Assembly (NCBI GenBank): GCA_003671025.1
Contig: QWPW01000033.1
Span: forward strand, 1-34,499
Source: Planctomycetota bacterium
Lineage (GTDB): Bacteria; Planctomycetota; Phycisphaerae; Phycisphaerales; SM1A02
Length of the DNA stretch: 34,499 nucleotides
Direction: 5' to 3'
Part shown: in pieces, positions 16,010-25,591 of the stretch
Position numbering within the stretch: the stretch's first letter is position 1
Layout of the letters: each line of letters starts with the position of its first letter
Translations under genes and position numbers: made by a program
Notes under the pieces: generated by a model
Database searches by the model: none
Told to the model about the DNA's origin: nothing
What the model saw: the letters and a program-made list of their open reading frames with translations, nothing else

Positions 16010-18124
16010 CTACTCGCCCGATGCGGGCGCGGCATTGCGCGCGGTATTGCGCGCGGCGTCGATCGCGTCGATCACTTGTTGCGGCGTGTAATCACTTGCG
16101 TTGAGTATCAGCGAGCCGTCGCGTCCATAGACCAACAACAGCGGAATGGTCACACGATGCGATGCCTTGAGCAGCGCGTTGCCCTCGCTGTTGTTTCCCG
16201 TGAGATCCACTTTGATCGAGGCGACATCGTCGGCATTGAGTTCGCGCGCGACACGCGGAAGATTGAGTACCAGCGCTTCAAACGTCTTGCAATTCGCGCA
16301 CCACTCTGCAGTGAAATCGACGACGACGACTTTGCCTTCGCTCTGCGCCGACGCCAATCGCTGCGGTGTGTAGTAGATCCAATCGACGGGCCCTTTGGCC
16401 GTTTGCGAGATTCCAATGAGCAGGCTGATCGCGAGCATCACCAGCGCAAATCCGCCGAAAACTACGCGATTCAGCGACTTTTGGGTGATGATCATGGTGC
16501 GCAGCAGCAACCAAGCGCCCGCCGCGAATCCAAACGCAGCAACGCTCCACCAATACATCTTGCTCGGCGGAGTCGGTGGCTCGACCATCACGCCCGACAG
16601 TCCAGCGCCAATGAAATACGCGCTCGCAGCGAGCAGCAACAGTCCCATCACTTGCTTGATGAGATCGCTCGCCTTTCCCGTGCGTGGCATCGATTCGACG
16701 AGCGAAGGAAACGCGGAGAGCACGAGGTACGGAAGCGCCATTCCTGCACCGACCGCGCCGAACACCGTGAGAATTGTGCCCGCGCCTTCCGTCGTTGACC
16801 ATGCGACGGCCGTGCCCATGAGCGGCGCAGTGCACGGCGTCGAGAGCACTGCGGTCATCACACCAAACGAAAACGAACCGAGGTACGAATCATGATTTGG
16901 TTGCGGGTGATACACCCAGTTGGGCAGCGAGATGGTGAACATGCCCGCCATGCCGATGGCCATCGCGCCGATGATGACGCCCACGAGAATGGTGAACCAG
17001 GGCATCTGAAACAGTTGATTTGCGCTGGAAAACCCTTGCACAAACGCCATCAGCGATCCCAGCACCATCCAAAACGCGACCACGCCCAACGACATCACGA
17101 CGCCCAATGCGAAGCAACGCGCGCGACTACCTTGCGCTGCTTGCGCTAGTCCCATGATCTTGAGTGGGATGACGGGCAAGACGCATGGAGTGAAGTTCAA
17201 CAACGCGCCACCGAGCGCGGCGATGAGTAGGAGCGCGACGAATCCCCAACCGGTGGGATCGATGGAGAACTTGTACGAGAGCAGATTGAACTCAATCACT
17301 TTGCTCGTGGTCGCGCCACTGCGAATCGCGCGGTACACCGTCGGATCAAACGCTTGAAACATCGCGCTCGGCGCCGCAGTTGTGGTGGCCGCGGCGATCT
17401 CAATGCGCACCATCAGTTCAACGTCCGCAGGCGCGCTGCAGCCGCTGTCATTGCACGCTTGAAAACTCACCAACAACGGAATCTCCACGGTGCCAGGCGC
17501 GGCGTCGCTGGCAATCGAGGCAGGAATGAATGCGGCGACCTGACCTTCGTAGACGCCGAATTGCTTTGGTCCATCGCCAAGATCCGCCGTGGCTGCGTGC
17601 AATGCTGGCCACCGAATGAACGTGAGATTAAGTTGAACGCGCGGGTCGATCACCGCGCCTGGCTTCACTGTGATCTCAGTGCGAATCGCGCCGTCAAACT
17701 CCGCGAGTTCCTCAGCGTTTGGCCCAAGCTTCGACACGCCCTCCGCGGGCCAAATGTGCCAACCCTTGAGCAACTCAAACTCGATTGCGATCGGAACATC
17801 GCCTCCTGGCGCGACGTTCGCGTGCGCGATCTGCGCCCGCACTTCGACCTGATCGCGCGAGTCGGCGAAGACGACTTCCGCAGCAGCCGCGGGCTTGCCG
17901 AACACGGGAAGACCAGGGATTTTCGGGGGAATTTGCGCGGAAACTGGCGTGATCGACGCGCTCGCCGTCGCGAGCAACACGATGCAAGTCGCAAGCAACG
18001 CGTGGCGGTTCAGTAGGGTTCCAGTGAGGGCGCCTCCGCCGCGAAGAGAAGCGGCGAGGACCGAGCAAAGCCACGACACAATCGAATTGGCAAGAAAGGT
18101 CGCACGCAACTCGGTGGTTCTCAT
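16010..18124 (-). CDS. dsbD: DsbD-family thiol:disulfide interchange protein
   Basis: A 704-residue DsbD-type protein that passes electrons from cytoplasmic thioredoxin across the inner membrane to periplasmic partners. Order: a basic and hydrophobic N-terminus acting as a signal (up to about residue 65, ending ASITPVSAQ); the periplasmic alpha domain with its redox pair in FQACNDSGC (C224, C229); the central membrane domain of about eight helices with the redox cysteines in NFTPCVLPVIPLK and STPCTAPLMGTA; and a C-terminal thioredoxin-like domain with WCANCK (C609, C612). All three redox centres are therefore present. Two starts three codons apart are possible (18124, 18133); 18124 is given. 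The signal region is long and the true start could be further in. It converges on the ligase-like gene, with 42 bases between. Confidence 0.9.
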   Translation of the reverse strand: MRTTELRATFLANSIVSWLCSVLAASLRGGGALTGTLLNRHALLATCIVLLATASASITPVSAQIPPKIPGLPVFGKPAAAAEVVFADSRDQVEVRAQIAHANVAPGGDVPIAIEFELLKGWHIWPAEGVSKLGPNAEELAEFDGAIRTEITVKPGAVIDPRVQLNLTFIRWPALHAATADLGDGPKQFGVYEGQVAAFIPASIASDAAPGTVEIPLLVSFQACNDSGCSAPADVELMVRIEIAAATTTAAPSAMFQAFDPTVYRAIRSGATTSKVIEFNLLSYKFSIDPTGWGFVALLLIAALGGALLNFTPCVLPVIPLKIMGLAQAAQGSRARCFALGVVMSLGVVAFWMVLGSLMAFVQGFSSANQLFQMPWFTILVGVIIGAMAIGMAGMFTISLPNWVYHPQPNHDSYLGSFSFGVMTAVLSTPCTAPLMGTAVAWSTTEGAGTILTVFGAVGAGMALPYLVLSAFPSLVESMPRTGKASDLIKQVMGLLLLAASAYFIGAGLSGVMVEPPTPPSKMYWWSVAAFGFAAGAWLLLRTMIITQKSLNRVVFGGFALVMLAISLLIGISQTAKGPVDWIYYTPQRLASAQSEGKVVVVDFTAEWCANCKTFEALVLNLPRVARELNADDVASIKVDLTGNNSEGNALLKASHRVTIPLLLVYGRDGSLILNASDYTPQQVIDAIDAARNTARNAAPASGE

Positions 18125-18205
18125 GGCGCGCATCCTACGGCTCGTGGCCGACGCGGTTGCTGCGCATCGAGTGAGCGCGTTGATGTGCGGCGCTCGAGTG
18201 ATCAC

Positions 18206-18326
18206 TTCAACTTATGCGTTTCATTCAGCACCACGCGTTCAAGCACGTGTTCAACTCATGCGTTCAAGCAACGCGCATCGGTCCGCCGATGACACACACA
18301 GCGGGCAGTTCGTCCGCCGCGGCGGA
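18206..18326. other. Repeated motif and palindromes in the fliM upstream region
   Basis: The 231-base divergent gap between dsbD and fliM holds a near-perfect 15-base direct repeat, TTCAACTYATGCGTT, at 18206-18220 and 18250-18264 (period 44). It also holds a small hairpin CATCGG-TCCG-CCGATG at 18276-18291 and a perfect 14-base palindrome, TCCGCCGCGGCGGA, at 18313-18326, just 29 bases before the fliM ATG. These could be regulator sites or leader structure. No clear -10/-35 pair was found. Confidence 0.4.
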
Positions 18327-18355
18327 GCCGTGTATCTCGCCAGTGAGACCAAACT

Positions 18356-19402
18356 ATGGGCACTGAGGTTCTCAATCAGTCTGATATCGACGCCTTGCTC
18401 AATGCAGTAAGCGACCCCGCGCCCGTCGTCGAAGCGCCGCCGACGCAGATCTTTTCTCGCGTACGTCGCGACCGAGACAAGATCGAAATTCGCCCCTACG
18501 ACTTCAAACGTCCCGAGCGGATTTCCAAGGACCAAATGCGCGCGTTGGAGATGTTGCACGAGACCTTCGCGCGCAACTTCGGTGCGTCATTGTCGGGCTA
18601 TCTGCGCACTATTGTCGAAGTGCGCGTTTCGCATGCGGCGCAGATGACCTACTCCGAATTCATCGGAAGTCTGCCCAATCCCACGAGTTTCAATCTGGTG
18701 CGCTGCGCGCCGCTCGAAGGACAAATGTGCCTCGAGGTCTCGCCGTTGGTGATCTATCCCATCATCGATCGACTGCTCGGCGGATCGAATAAAGAGTTGT
18801 TTGTTCCGCAGCGCCCGATGACGCTCATCGAAGTCAAGCTCATCCAAAAGATTCTCCAGCGCGGCCTGTTTGCGCTGTCCGAGGCATGGCAGAGCATCCG
18901 CAAGATCGACTTCACGCTGGGCGAAATGGAATCCAACCCGCAACTGGTGCAGATCGTTCCACCCAACGAAGTCGTGGTGGTGATTGGCTTTGAAGTCAAG
19001 CTCACCAATCGCGCGGGGCCGATGACTCTGTGCATTCCCTATAACTCCATCGAGCCGCTGGTTGAGGATCTTTCCGCGCAAAGTTGGTTTGTCACGGGCA
19101 AGGCCAAGGGCGGCTCTGGCACCGCCGACATGATCGCGGGCGGGCTCTCGGGCGCGCCCATTGATATGGAAGCGACGCTCGCGACCACCAGCATGTCCAT
19201 TCACGAATTGCGCCATCTGCAAGTGGGCGACCTCATCGTCACCACGCGCTCCGCCGACTCGCCCGCGGTGCTCTCGGTGGGGGGACGGCACAAGTTTCTC
19301 GCCAAGGTCGGCCAAATGCGGGGAAATCGTGCCCTGCGCATCGAGCGCTCGATCACGCCCAACGAACGGGTCGATCTCGGTGGTTTCGGCGGCGCTGGCT
19401 GA
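18356..19402 (+). CDS. fliM: Flagellar motor switch protein FliM
   Basis: A 348-residue FliM, a C-ring component that binds phospho-CheY and controls rotor direction. The N-terminal peptide LNQSDIDALLNAV (6-18) is the CheY-binding helix. The middle domain begins near residue 45 (YDFKRPERISKDQMRALEMLHE) and contains the CheC-like fold. The C-terminal SpoA/FliN-like domain (about 265-335) includes LQVGDLIVT and a GRHKFLAKVG loop. Start ATG at 18356 gives the normal FliM start and length. No other flagellar gene (fliN, fliL, flhA) is nearby, so it stands alone between dsbD and a long gene-free region. All domains appear intact, so a functional gene is likely. Confidence 0.95.
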   Translation: MGTEVLNQSDIDALLNAVSDPAPVVEAPPTQIFSRVRRDRDKIEIRPYDFKRPERISKDQMRALEMLHETFARNFGASLSGYLRTIVEVRVSHAAQMTYSEFIGSLPNPTSFNLVRCAPLEGQMCLEVSPLVIYPIIDRLLGGSNKELFVPQRPMTLIEVKLIQKILQRGLFALSEAWQSIRKIDFTLGEMESNPQLVQIVPPNEVVVVIGFEVKLTNRAGPMTLCIPYNSIEPLVEDLSAQSWFVTGKAKGGSGTADMIAGGLSGAPIDMEATLATTSMSIHELRHLQVGDLIVTTRSADSPAVLSVGGRHKFLAKVGQMRGNRALRIERSITPNERVDLGGFGGAG

Positions 19403-19838
19403 AGCGTTGTTGCAGCGTTGTTGAAGCGCGTGCTGCGCGGTTCACCCGGCGCGCGAGCGTCACATTGCAGGGAAATCACGCCCAAATCCGACGTGAAATG
19501 AGCGCGCCATCCGCGCCGACCCGACCGTCGCATGCGCAGACGCGGTCCGCGCGCCTCCTCGTTGCGCCCTCGATGATCCTTTCCCCAAATCGCCGCTGAC
19601 CACGAGTCCATGGCCTCCTCCGGACTTGGGGCGCATTGACGGTTTGGCCTCGAAAGGCTATGTTTCCCCCTCCTTGAGCGGGGTTTGTGCGCTCGAGGTG
19701 TGTTGCCGGTCGTGTGTTTTTGTCTAGTCTGCGACAAGGCGGGATGTCCAATGCTTCGAATCTCTGGTGTGTCACAACTTGTGGTGTCACAGTCCTCTGA
19801 TCCGTCAGGCGGTTGGATTATTCGCGTCGGAATCGACC

Positions 19839-19861
19839 GATGAAGGCTGTTTGCCTTCATC
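19839..19861 (+). other. Perfect 9-bp hairpin in the nusA upstream region
   Basis: GATGAAGGC (19839-19847), loop TGTTT, GCCTTCATC (19853-19861). The stem is perfect, but no T-run follows on either strand, so it is not a standard terminator. It may be a regulatory or small-RNA structure. Confidence 0.5.
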
Positions 19862-20073
19862 CTCGAGTTCGGCCGAATGCGTTGTGTGGCTTTGGGCCTG
19901 TTTCAGTCAACCGTGATCTTGCCACTCGTTTGAGCGGCGTCACGCGCGACGGTGCGAGTTCAACAATCATGCGTGATTCCGCTTCAACTTGGCCTTCGGA
20001 GGCACTTCTGATCTCATAGTCGTTCACACGACACGAGTCTCTCAGGGGTTTGCCGCAACGCCAACCGCCGACT

Positions 20074-20100
20074 AGCCACGAGTGCACTGCATTCGTGGCT
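20074..20100 (+). other. 12-bp hairpin with three-base loop upstream of nusA
   Basis: AGCCACGAGTGC (20074-20085) pairs with GCATTCGTGGCT (20089-20100) around loop ACT, with one G-U pair. A few bases later comes TGTGTGTTT, only a loose T-tract. It could be a weak attenuator or part of a structured leader for nusA. Confidence 0.5.
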
Positions 20101-20170
20101 TGTGTGTTTACAAATGTCTGTAGCGCCGTGCTTTCGCAGCCATTGCGCAAACGCATGGCCGTCAAGTAGA

Positions 20171-20221
20171 TCTCGAAATCAGTCACATCCCGAAATCAGT
20201 CACATCCCGAAATCAGTCACA
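20171..20221. repeat. 17-bp tandem repeat, three units, before nusA
   Basis: Units at 20171-20187, 20188-20204 and 20205-20221 with consensus TCCCGAAATCAGTCACA. The last two units are identical and the first differs at one base. The array lies 73 bases before the nusA ATG. It could be a set of protein-binding sites or simple slippage. Confidence 0.85.
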
Positions 20222-20294
20222 TCTCAACGGCCGTCGCAGGACTTACACGCGGCGCCGACAACCCAGCGCGTCGTAAAGAAAAAGGCCACTCGTC

Positions 20295-21662
20295 ATGAAT
20301 TCTGAAACTCTCCGCATCCTCGACTCCATCGCCCGCGATCGAAACATCGATCGGGAGCATCTCATTCGCGATCTCGAGATGGCGATGATTAGCGCTGCGC
20401 GCCGACACTTTGATTCGCTTGACCCCGATGAATTCGGCTGCGAGATGGATCGTCTCAGCGGACGCATCGTCATTTGGCGTAACAACGAAGAGGGCGGCCG
20501 CGACGATGTGCCTATCGAGAGCCTCGGCCGCATTCCCGCGCAAACCGCCAAGCAAGTAATGATTCAGAAGTTCCGTGAAGACGAGCGCAACTCGCTCATG
20601 GAAGAATTCGCGAAGAAACAAGGCGAAATCGTCACCGGCACCGTCACCCGTCAAGAAGGTCCCGCACTCATCGTGCAGGTCGACCGCGCCGAAGCGTTCA
20701 TGCCCAAGAGCGAGCAGATTCCTGGCGAGATGTTCAAGCCTGGTGACCGCATTCGTTGTCTCGTGCTTGATGTGCGCGACGGCGGAAGCCAAATCAAAGT
20801 GATTCTCTCGCGCGGTTCGCCGGACTTCATTCGCCGCCTCTTCGAAGCAGAAGTTCCTGAAGTTGCTGAGCGCGTCATTGAAATCAAAGCGCTCGCGCGT
20901 GAGCCGGGCCAGCGTTGCAAGGTTGCCGTGGCCAGCGTTGATTCGAAGGTTGATGCCAAGGGCGCATGCATTGGCGTGCGCGGCAGTCGTATTCGCAACA
21001 TCGTCGACGAAGTGAACGGCGAGAAGATCGACATCGTCTTGTGGAACGAGTCGAGCCAAGTGCTCATCTCCAACGCAGTGCGTCCTGCAGCGGTGGAAGA
21101 AGTCAGCCTCTGCTTTGAACTCGGTCGCGCCACCATCATCGTGCGCGAAGATCAGCTCTCGTTGGCGATTGGAAAGCGCGGACAAAACGTGCGCCTCGCC
21201 GCGCGACTCACTGGTTGGGACATTGACATCCTGACGCCGGTGGAGTTTGCCAAGGGCTTGGAAATTCTCGGCGAAACGCTGCGTCCAATTGACGGAGTGA
21301 ACGACGAGATGCTCGACAAGATCGGCGCGCTGGGAATGATCAGCGTGTTCGACATCGAAGAGATCGGCGCAGAAATGTTGGTCGAAGAACTCGGCATCAG
21401 CGACGACCTCGCCGACACGTTGTGCGCGGCCTCGAGCAATCGTGCGCGTGAAGTCGAGATCGAGCGCGAGCGCGATGCGGCTGCTGCGGCAACGCGCGCT
21501 GCGGAAGACGCATCGGCGACCGATGCGATTCTCGGTGGCGGCGGCGGAGATGGCGTCGCGGTCGGCGGCGAGGCGAGTGCTGCGCCAGTGACCGATGTCG
21601 ATGCGGAGAGCGCGGCGGACTCGATCCTCGGCTTCGGTCGTGCGGGTCGCGTGAACAGTTGA
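20295..21662 (+). CDS. nusA: Transcription termination/antitermination protein NusA
   Basis: A 455-residue NusA, which binds RNA polymerase and nascent RNA and tunes pausing, termination and antitermination. The N-terminal polymerase-binding domain covers 1-105. The S1 domain is at about 109-173 (GEIVTGTVTRQEGPALIVQ), KH1 around GACIGVRGSRIRNI (223-236), and KH2 around LSLAIGKRGQNVRLAARLTG (288-307). A helix-hairpin-helix-like segment at about 335-395 resembles the acidic-repeat domain and is followed by a low-complexity Ala/Gly/Asp tail. Start ATG at 20295, with AAAAGG about nine bases upstream. It leads the run nusA-infB-rbfA, the usual order in bacteria; rimP is not in its common place upstream, which is gene-free here. 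Confidence 0.96.
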   Translation: MNSETLRILDSIARDRNIDREHLIRDLEMAMISAARRHFDSLDPDEFGCEMDRLSGRIVIWRNNEEGGRDDVPIESLGRIPAQTAKQVMIQKFREDERNSLMEEFAKKQGEIVTGTVTRQEGPALIVQVDRAEAFMPKSEQIPGEMFKPGDRIRCLVLDVRDGGSQIKVILSRGSPDFIRRLFEAEVPEVAERVIEIKALAREPGQRCKVAVASVDSKVDAKGACIGVRGSRIRNIVDEVNGEKIDIVLWNESSQVLISNAVRPAAVEEVSLCFELGRATIIVREDQLSLAIGKRGQNVRLAARLTGWDIDILTPVEFAKGLEILGETLRPIDGVNDEMLDKIGALGMISVFDIEEIGAEMLVEELGISDDLADTLCAASSNRAREVEIERERDAAAAATRAAEDASATDAILGGGGGDGVAVGGEASAAPVTDVDAESAADSILGFGRAGRVNS

Positions 21663-21751
21663 TTGATGTTTGTCTAATCGGTGTGTGTCAAATCTTGCGT
21701 GTCTAAAGTCAGTGTGAGCAATCGTGTGGTGGTGCGAAAAGTTCGTGTGTT

Positions 21752-21768
21752 GCTGCGATGGTCGCAGC
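21752..21768 (+). other. Short hairpin just before the infB ribosome-binding site
   Basis: GCTGCGA-TGG-TCGCAGC forms a perfect 7-bp stem with a three-base loop, in the 135-base gap between nusA and infB and 18 bases before the Shine-Dalgarno. There is no T-run. It might stabilise the message or limit infB translation. Confidence 0.4.
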
Positions 21769-21786
21769 GAAATGCGTGAAGTACTC

Positions 21787-21800
21787 AGGAGGAACGTTTG
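21787..21800 (+). promoter_or_regulatory. Strong Shine-Dalgarno deciding the infB TTG start
   Basis: AGGAGGA at 21787-21793 is nearly perfectly complementary to the 16S tail. It ends five bases before the TTG at 21798. No ATG or GTG lies at a suitable distance in this frame, so the TTG start is well supported. Confidence 0.85.
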
Positions 21801-24800
21801 TCGAAGAAACCCGTGTCGCAGAAGGTGCATCAACTTGCCAAGGAACTCGGTTTGAGTTCCAAAGACATCATTACGCGCTGTCAGAGCGAAGACATTCCTG
21901 ACATCACTACGCACCTCTCGCCGGTTTCGGTGGGCCTTGCGCTGACCATTCGTGAATGGTTCGCAGGCTCTCTCGGCGGCGTCGCGACCGCGACCGCGCC
22001 TGACACGGCGTCGGCATCGGAGTCAGTCGCTGCACCTTCCTCGAGCGCAAAGATTGGCGCGTTCAAGTCGCCAACCAGCGGCACTGATTCGACTCGTCGC
22101 GCAAGCACCGCCGGCAGCGAAGGCGCAGAAGGCGCGGAAGGCACTGAAGCGCCACGTGCTGTGGCCAAGCGCGCCACCAAGAAACCAACTCCAGCCGACG
22201 CGCCGACAGAGGTCACGCCCGCAGGAAAGACGCCGCTGGGCGTCCGACGATTTGTGAGCGGCAGCGGTGATGCCCCGACTCAGACGCCACTCACGCCCGC
22301 GCAGACGAGCGGACGTGGCTCGACCGAGGCGGGGATTGCAGAGCGCGCCACGGATGCTCCGCACGCGACGCCCGCGCCGCGGCCCTCTATCGCAGCTTCT
22401 ACGCCGACGATTTCAGAGGCAGCATCATCAGTCGCCGCAACCGCTCAAGCGGCCGCCGCGCCAACCTCCAGTGCAACTGCGCATGCTCCGACGAGCTCCG
22501 TCGCGGCAGCGCGTCCACCGCACGGCGGCACCACCAATCCTCCGCAGCGCGTGCCGTTTCGCGTTCCTGCGGGATTGACCGCGAAGCAGCAGCCACGCAC
22601 CGATCTTCCGCCAGTGTCGGCGCGCATCGAAGCGCCACAAACTGCGCCTCGACGCGTCATCACCGCACCACCGCCGTCCACCATCGGGGACGGTTCGGGC
22701 GCGCCACCAGTGATGAACGTGCCTACACGTCCTACGCAAACCGGCCCCGTCGGACCACAACTCGCGTTGCGCGAGAAGACGCGCCTCGCGGGTCCGCAAG
22801 TCATTCGCGTTGAGCAAGCTGACAATCTGCCGACGCCGCCACCGATGCGTCGCCTTGGTACCGCAGGCGGTCCTGGGACCGCAGCAGGGCGCACAGGGAC
22901 TGGCCGAGTCGATCCGCGTGCGCGCGGAGGAATCGGTGCTTCGCGCACAGGTCGCGCGGGCGACACCGCGCGTCAAGCGTTTGGCGCACAGGATCTGAAG
23001 GATCGGCAAGCACGCATCGACGGCGCGCGCGGATTCATGACCTCGCATCGCAACCAACCCACGCGCGGCGCGGGTCCGGGGTTCAGCGGCGGCGGTCAAC
23101 GCACCGAGCGCAAAGCAGGCGAAATTGCCCAGATCCATGTTGCTGAGCCGCTCACGATCAAAGAGCTCTCCGCGGCAACTGGCATCAAGGTGAGCGACAT
23201 TCTCAAGAAGCTCTTCCTCGGCGGAACGATGGCGACGATCAACAGCGCCATCGACAGCGAGAAGGCGATGGAGATCATGATCGACTTCGACATCGACCTC
23301 GTCGTCGATGAAGCGAAGTCTGCCGCGGACATCATCGAAGAGCGCTTCAAGGGTCGCGAGCGCACCGACGAGCGTCGTCGCGCGCCGATCGTGACCATCC
23401 TCGGACACGTCGATCACGGCAAGACCAGCTTGCTCGACAAGATTCGCAGCACCAAGATTGCTGCGGGCGAAGCGGGCGGCATCACCCAATCGACGCGAGC
23501 GTTCAGCGTGCCTGTGAAGGCCGGCGATGTCGATCGAATGGTCACCTTCATCGATACGCCTGGACACGAAGCGTTTAGCGCGATGCGTTCGCGCGGCGCG
23601 AAGGTCACCGACATCGTGGTGCTGGTGGTTTCGGCTGTCGACGGCGTGATGCCGCAGACGATCGAATCGATCAACCATGCGAAAGCAGCGGGCGTTCCTA
23701 TCGTGGTCGCGCTCAACAAGATCGATCGACCTGACGCCAACGAAGCGACCATTCGTCGCGTGCTCGGCGAGCTCGCGCAACATGAGCTCAATCCGGTGGA
23801 GTGGGGCGGCACGACGGAAATCATTCGCACCAGCGCAACGCGCGGCGATGGCATTCAACAGTTGCTGGAAATCCTCGACTACCAGGCGGAACTGCTGGAA
23901 CTCAAGGCCGACTTCGGCGGCTTCGCGCGCGGAACCGTGCTCGAAGCGTCCATCGAAGAGGGTCGCGGTCCGGTCGCGCGCATCATGGTGCAAGAAGGCC
24001 GACTCAAGAAGGGCGACTTCATCGTCATCGGACGCGGCTACGGCCGTGTGCGTGACATCATCAACGACAACGGCGCGCGCATCACCGAGGCGTATCCCTC
24101 GACTCCGGTGGCGATCTCCGGTCTCGACACACTTCCCGATGCGGGCGACAAGGCCTACGTGGTCGAGTCGATTCACGCGGCAGAAGAAGCTGCGGACGAG
24201 CGTCGTCGCATCGATCGTGAGCGCGAGCTGGCCACGCCGAAGATCACCCTCGACAACATCTTCTCGCATCTCGAGAAGGCCGGCCGCAAGGAACTTGCGC
24301 TGGTGGTCAAGGGCGATGTGCAAGGTTCGGTCGAAGCACTCAAGGGCATGCTGGTCAAGTTGCCGACCGAAGAAGTTGTGGTCTCGGTCAAGAGCGCGGC
24401 GGTCGGTGGAATCAACGAGAGCGATGTCTCTCTTGCCGAAGCGACCAAGGCGATCATCGTTGGTTTCAACGTCACTTCCAGCAGCAAAGCGCGACAATTG
24501 GCCGACTCCAAGGGCGTCGAGATTCGACTGTACGAAGTCATCTACGACCTCATCGACGACGTCACCAAAGCCGCGCGCGGCATGTTGGCCCCCGAACTCA
24601 AACTCGAAGTGCTCGGCCATGCCGAAGTGCGTCAAGTGTTCAAGGTCACCAAGGTTGGTGCGATTGCTGGTTGCTACATCACCGATGGCGTGGTGGAACG
24701 CAACGCGCAAATCCGCGTGACCCGCAACGGCATCGTGATCGAGAAGGATCGCCGGCTGGAACAGCTCAAGCGATTCAAGGACGACGCGAAGGAAGTGCGC

Positions 24801-24899
24801 TTTGGTCAAGAGTGCGGCATGAAGATCGTGGGCTACGACGACATCAAGGTCGGCGATGTGCTTGAGTGCTACAAGACCGTTTCGGTGCAGAGGAGTTGA
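21798..24899 (+). CDS. infB: Translation initiation factor IF-2
   Basis: A 1033-residue IF-2, the GTPase that brings initiator tRNA to the ribosome. Residues about 8-32 ([19 protein letters not shown]) are the small IF2-N domain. About 55-425 is a long Ala/Pro/Thr/Ser-rich, Arg-spotted linker. A second IF2-N-type domain starts near 447 ([20 protein letters not shown]). The G domain has GHVDHGKT (536-543), DTPGHE (586-591) and NKID (640-643). Domains II to IV follow to the C-terminus, which includes a conserved [18 protein letters not shown] end. The TTG start at 21798 has a strong ribosome-binding site. The C-terminal half is well conserved; the length over typical IF-2 (about 890) comes from the linker. 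Confidence 0.97.
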   Translation: MSKKPVSQKVHQLAKELGLSSKDIITRCQSEDIPDITTHLSPVSVGLALTIREWFAGSLGGVATATAPDTASASESVAAPSSSAKIGAFKSPTSGTDSTRRASTAGSEGAEGAEGTEAPRAVAKRATKKPTPADAPTEVTPAGKTPLGVRRFVSGSGDAPTQTPLTPAQTSGRGSTEAGIAERATDAPHATPAPRPSIAASTPTISEAASSVAATAQAAAAPTSSATAHAPTSSVAAARPPHGGTTNPPQRVPFRVPAGLTAKQQPRTDLPPVSARIEAPQTAPRRVITAPPPSTIGDGSGAPPVMNVPTRPTQTGPVGPQLALREKTRLAGPQVIRVEQADNLPTPPPMRRLGTAGGPGTAAGRTGTGRVDPRARGGIGASRTGRAGDTARQAFGAQDLKDRQARIDGARGFMTSHRNQPTRGAGPGFSGGGQRTERKAGEIAQIHVAEPLTIKELSAATGIKVSDILKKLFLGGTMATINSAIDSEKAMEIMIDFDIDLVVDEAKSAADIIEERFKGRERTDERRRAPIVTILGHVDHGKTSLLDKIRSTKIAAGEAGGITQSTRAFSVPVKAGDVDRMVTFIDTPGHEAFSAMRSRGAKVTDIVVLVVSAVDGVMPQTIESINHAKAAGVPIVVALNKIDRPDANEATIRRVLGELAQHELNPVEWGGTTEIIRTSATRGDGIQQLLEILDYQAELLELKADFGGFARGTVLEASIEEGRGPVARIMVQEGRLKKGDFIVIGRGYGRVRDIINDNGARITEAYPSTPVAISGLDTLPDAGDKAYVVESIHAAEEAADERRRIDRERELATPKITLDNIFSHLEKAGRKELALVVKGDVQGSVEALKGMLVKLPTEEVVVSVKSAAVGGINESDVSLAEATKAIIVGFNVTSSSKARQLADSKGVEIRLYEVIYDLIDDVTKAARGMLAPELKLEVLGHAEVRQVFKVTKVGAIAGCYITDGVVERNAQIRVTRNGIVIEKDRRLEQLKRFKDDAKEVRFGQECGMKIVGYDDIKVGDVLECYKTVSVQRS

Positions 24900-24907
24900 C
24901 ACGGCTC

Positions 24908-25591
24908 ATGCGTCATCCAAAGCCATCGAACGACAACTCTGATTCGGGACGCGATCCATCACGCGATGATCGGCGCTCGCGCGACAGCGCGCAGGGTCGT
25001 CCCACGTCGCGTCCCACGTCGCGTCCAGAAGGACGAGCAGACGGTCGACCAGAAGGTCGTCGCAACACTCGTCCGGAAGGACGACCCGCGGGTCGACTTG
25101 GTCCACCGGTTTTTTCGGCTGCTTCGCCGAGCGATCGACCTGCGCAAATGGGCGGAGAGATCCGTCGCGCAGTGCAGGCGGAGTTGGCGCGCGGGCTCAA
25201 TGATCCGCGCGTGCAAGGAATGATTTCCATCACCGAAGTTGTGGTGACCCCTGACTTGCAAGAAGCCAAGCTGATGGTGTCGGTTCTTCCTGAAGAACGC
25301 GCCTCACTCACGCTGTCGGGCCTGCGCGCGGCCGCGGGATTCTTGCGTCGCAAGGTGATGGAAGAAACCCGCATTGGCCGCGTACCCAAGATTGTTTTTG
25401 AACTCGACGTGCGCCTTAAGCGCCAAGCCGCGCTCGACTCGCTCATTCGTGAAGGCGAGTCGAAACACGCGAGTGGTGCGATAGAACCCGCGTCCGAAAC
25501 CGATGCGCAGCCCGAAGATTCTGTTGAGCCCACGACGCACAAGCAAACTCGTCGCGGCGAAACAAACGCATTGGAGAACGACTCACGATGA
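24908..25591 (+). CDS. rbfA: Ribosome-binding factor A with an Arg/Gly/Pro-rich N-terminal extension
   Basis: A 227-residue RbfA, which assists late 30S maturation. The KH-like core spans about residues 78-180: MGGEIRRAVQAELARGL, then VQGMISITEVVVTPDLQEAK and GFLRRKVMEETRIGRVPKI. Before it lies a 75-residue extension rich in Arg, Asp, Pro and Gly with repeats such as GRPTSRPTSRPEGRADGRPE, also visible as tandem 12-base units in the DNA near 25000-25022. After it is an acidic tail. Classical RbfA is about 120-135 residues, so both ends are extended. The ATG at 24908 is eight bases after the infB stop; AGAGGAG within the infB end (24889-24895) serves it at slightly long spacing. The TGA overlaps the next gene's ATG. 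Confidence 0.9.
   Translation: MRHPKPSNDNSDSGRDPSRDDRRSRDSAQGRPTSRPTSRPEGRADGRPEGRRNTRPEGRPAGRLGPPVFSAASPSDRPAQMGGEIRRAVQAELARGLNDPRVQGMISITEVVVTPDLQEAKLMVSVLPEERASLTLSGLRAAAGFLRRKVMEETRIGRVPKIVFELDVRLKRQAALDSLIREGESKHASGAIEPASETDAQPEDSVEPTTHKQTRRGETNALENDSR

Larger units (their letters stand above)
19403..20294. other. 892-base gene-free interval between fliM and nusA
   Basis: No frame here looks coding. The part after about 19640 is visibly less GC-rich than the surrounding genes. It holds the two strong hairpins and the 17-bp triple repeat listed separately, and a poor promoter-like pair (TTGCCG 19703-19708, TAGTCT 19725-19730, 16-base spacer). No tRNA, tmRNA, RNase P or SRP RNA signature was recognised. 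nusA is commonly autoregulated through its leader in other bacteria, so a long structured nusA leader or an unannotated small RNA is plausible but unproven. Confidence 0.5.

Noticed and set aside
19750-19775. TTCGAATC resembling a tRNA T-loop
   Set aside because: No matching acceptor, D or anticodon stem around it.
19857-20186. 109-codon minus-strand frame in the fliM-nusA gap
   Set aside because: No ribosome-binding site, no family resemblance, and it crosses the hairpins and part of the repeat region; not accepted as a gene.
20217-21914. 565-codon minus-strand open frame opposite nusA
   Set aside because: Antisense shadow of nusA and the infB start; no recognisable domain.
22428-24902. 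824-codon minus-strand open frame opposite infB
   Set aside because: His/Asp/Arg-rich translation typical of the antisense of a GC-rich gene; infB on the other strand is certain.
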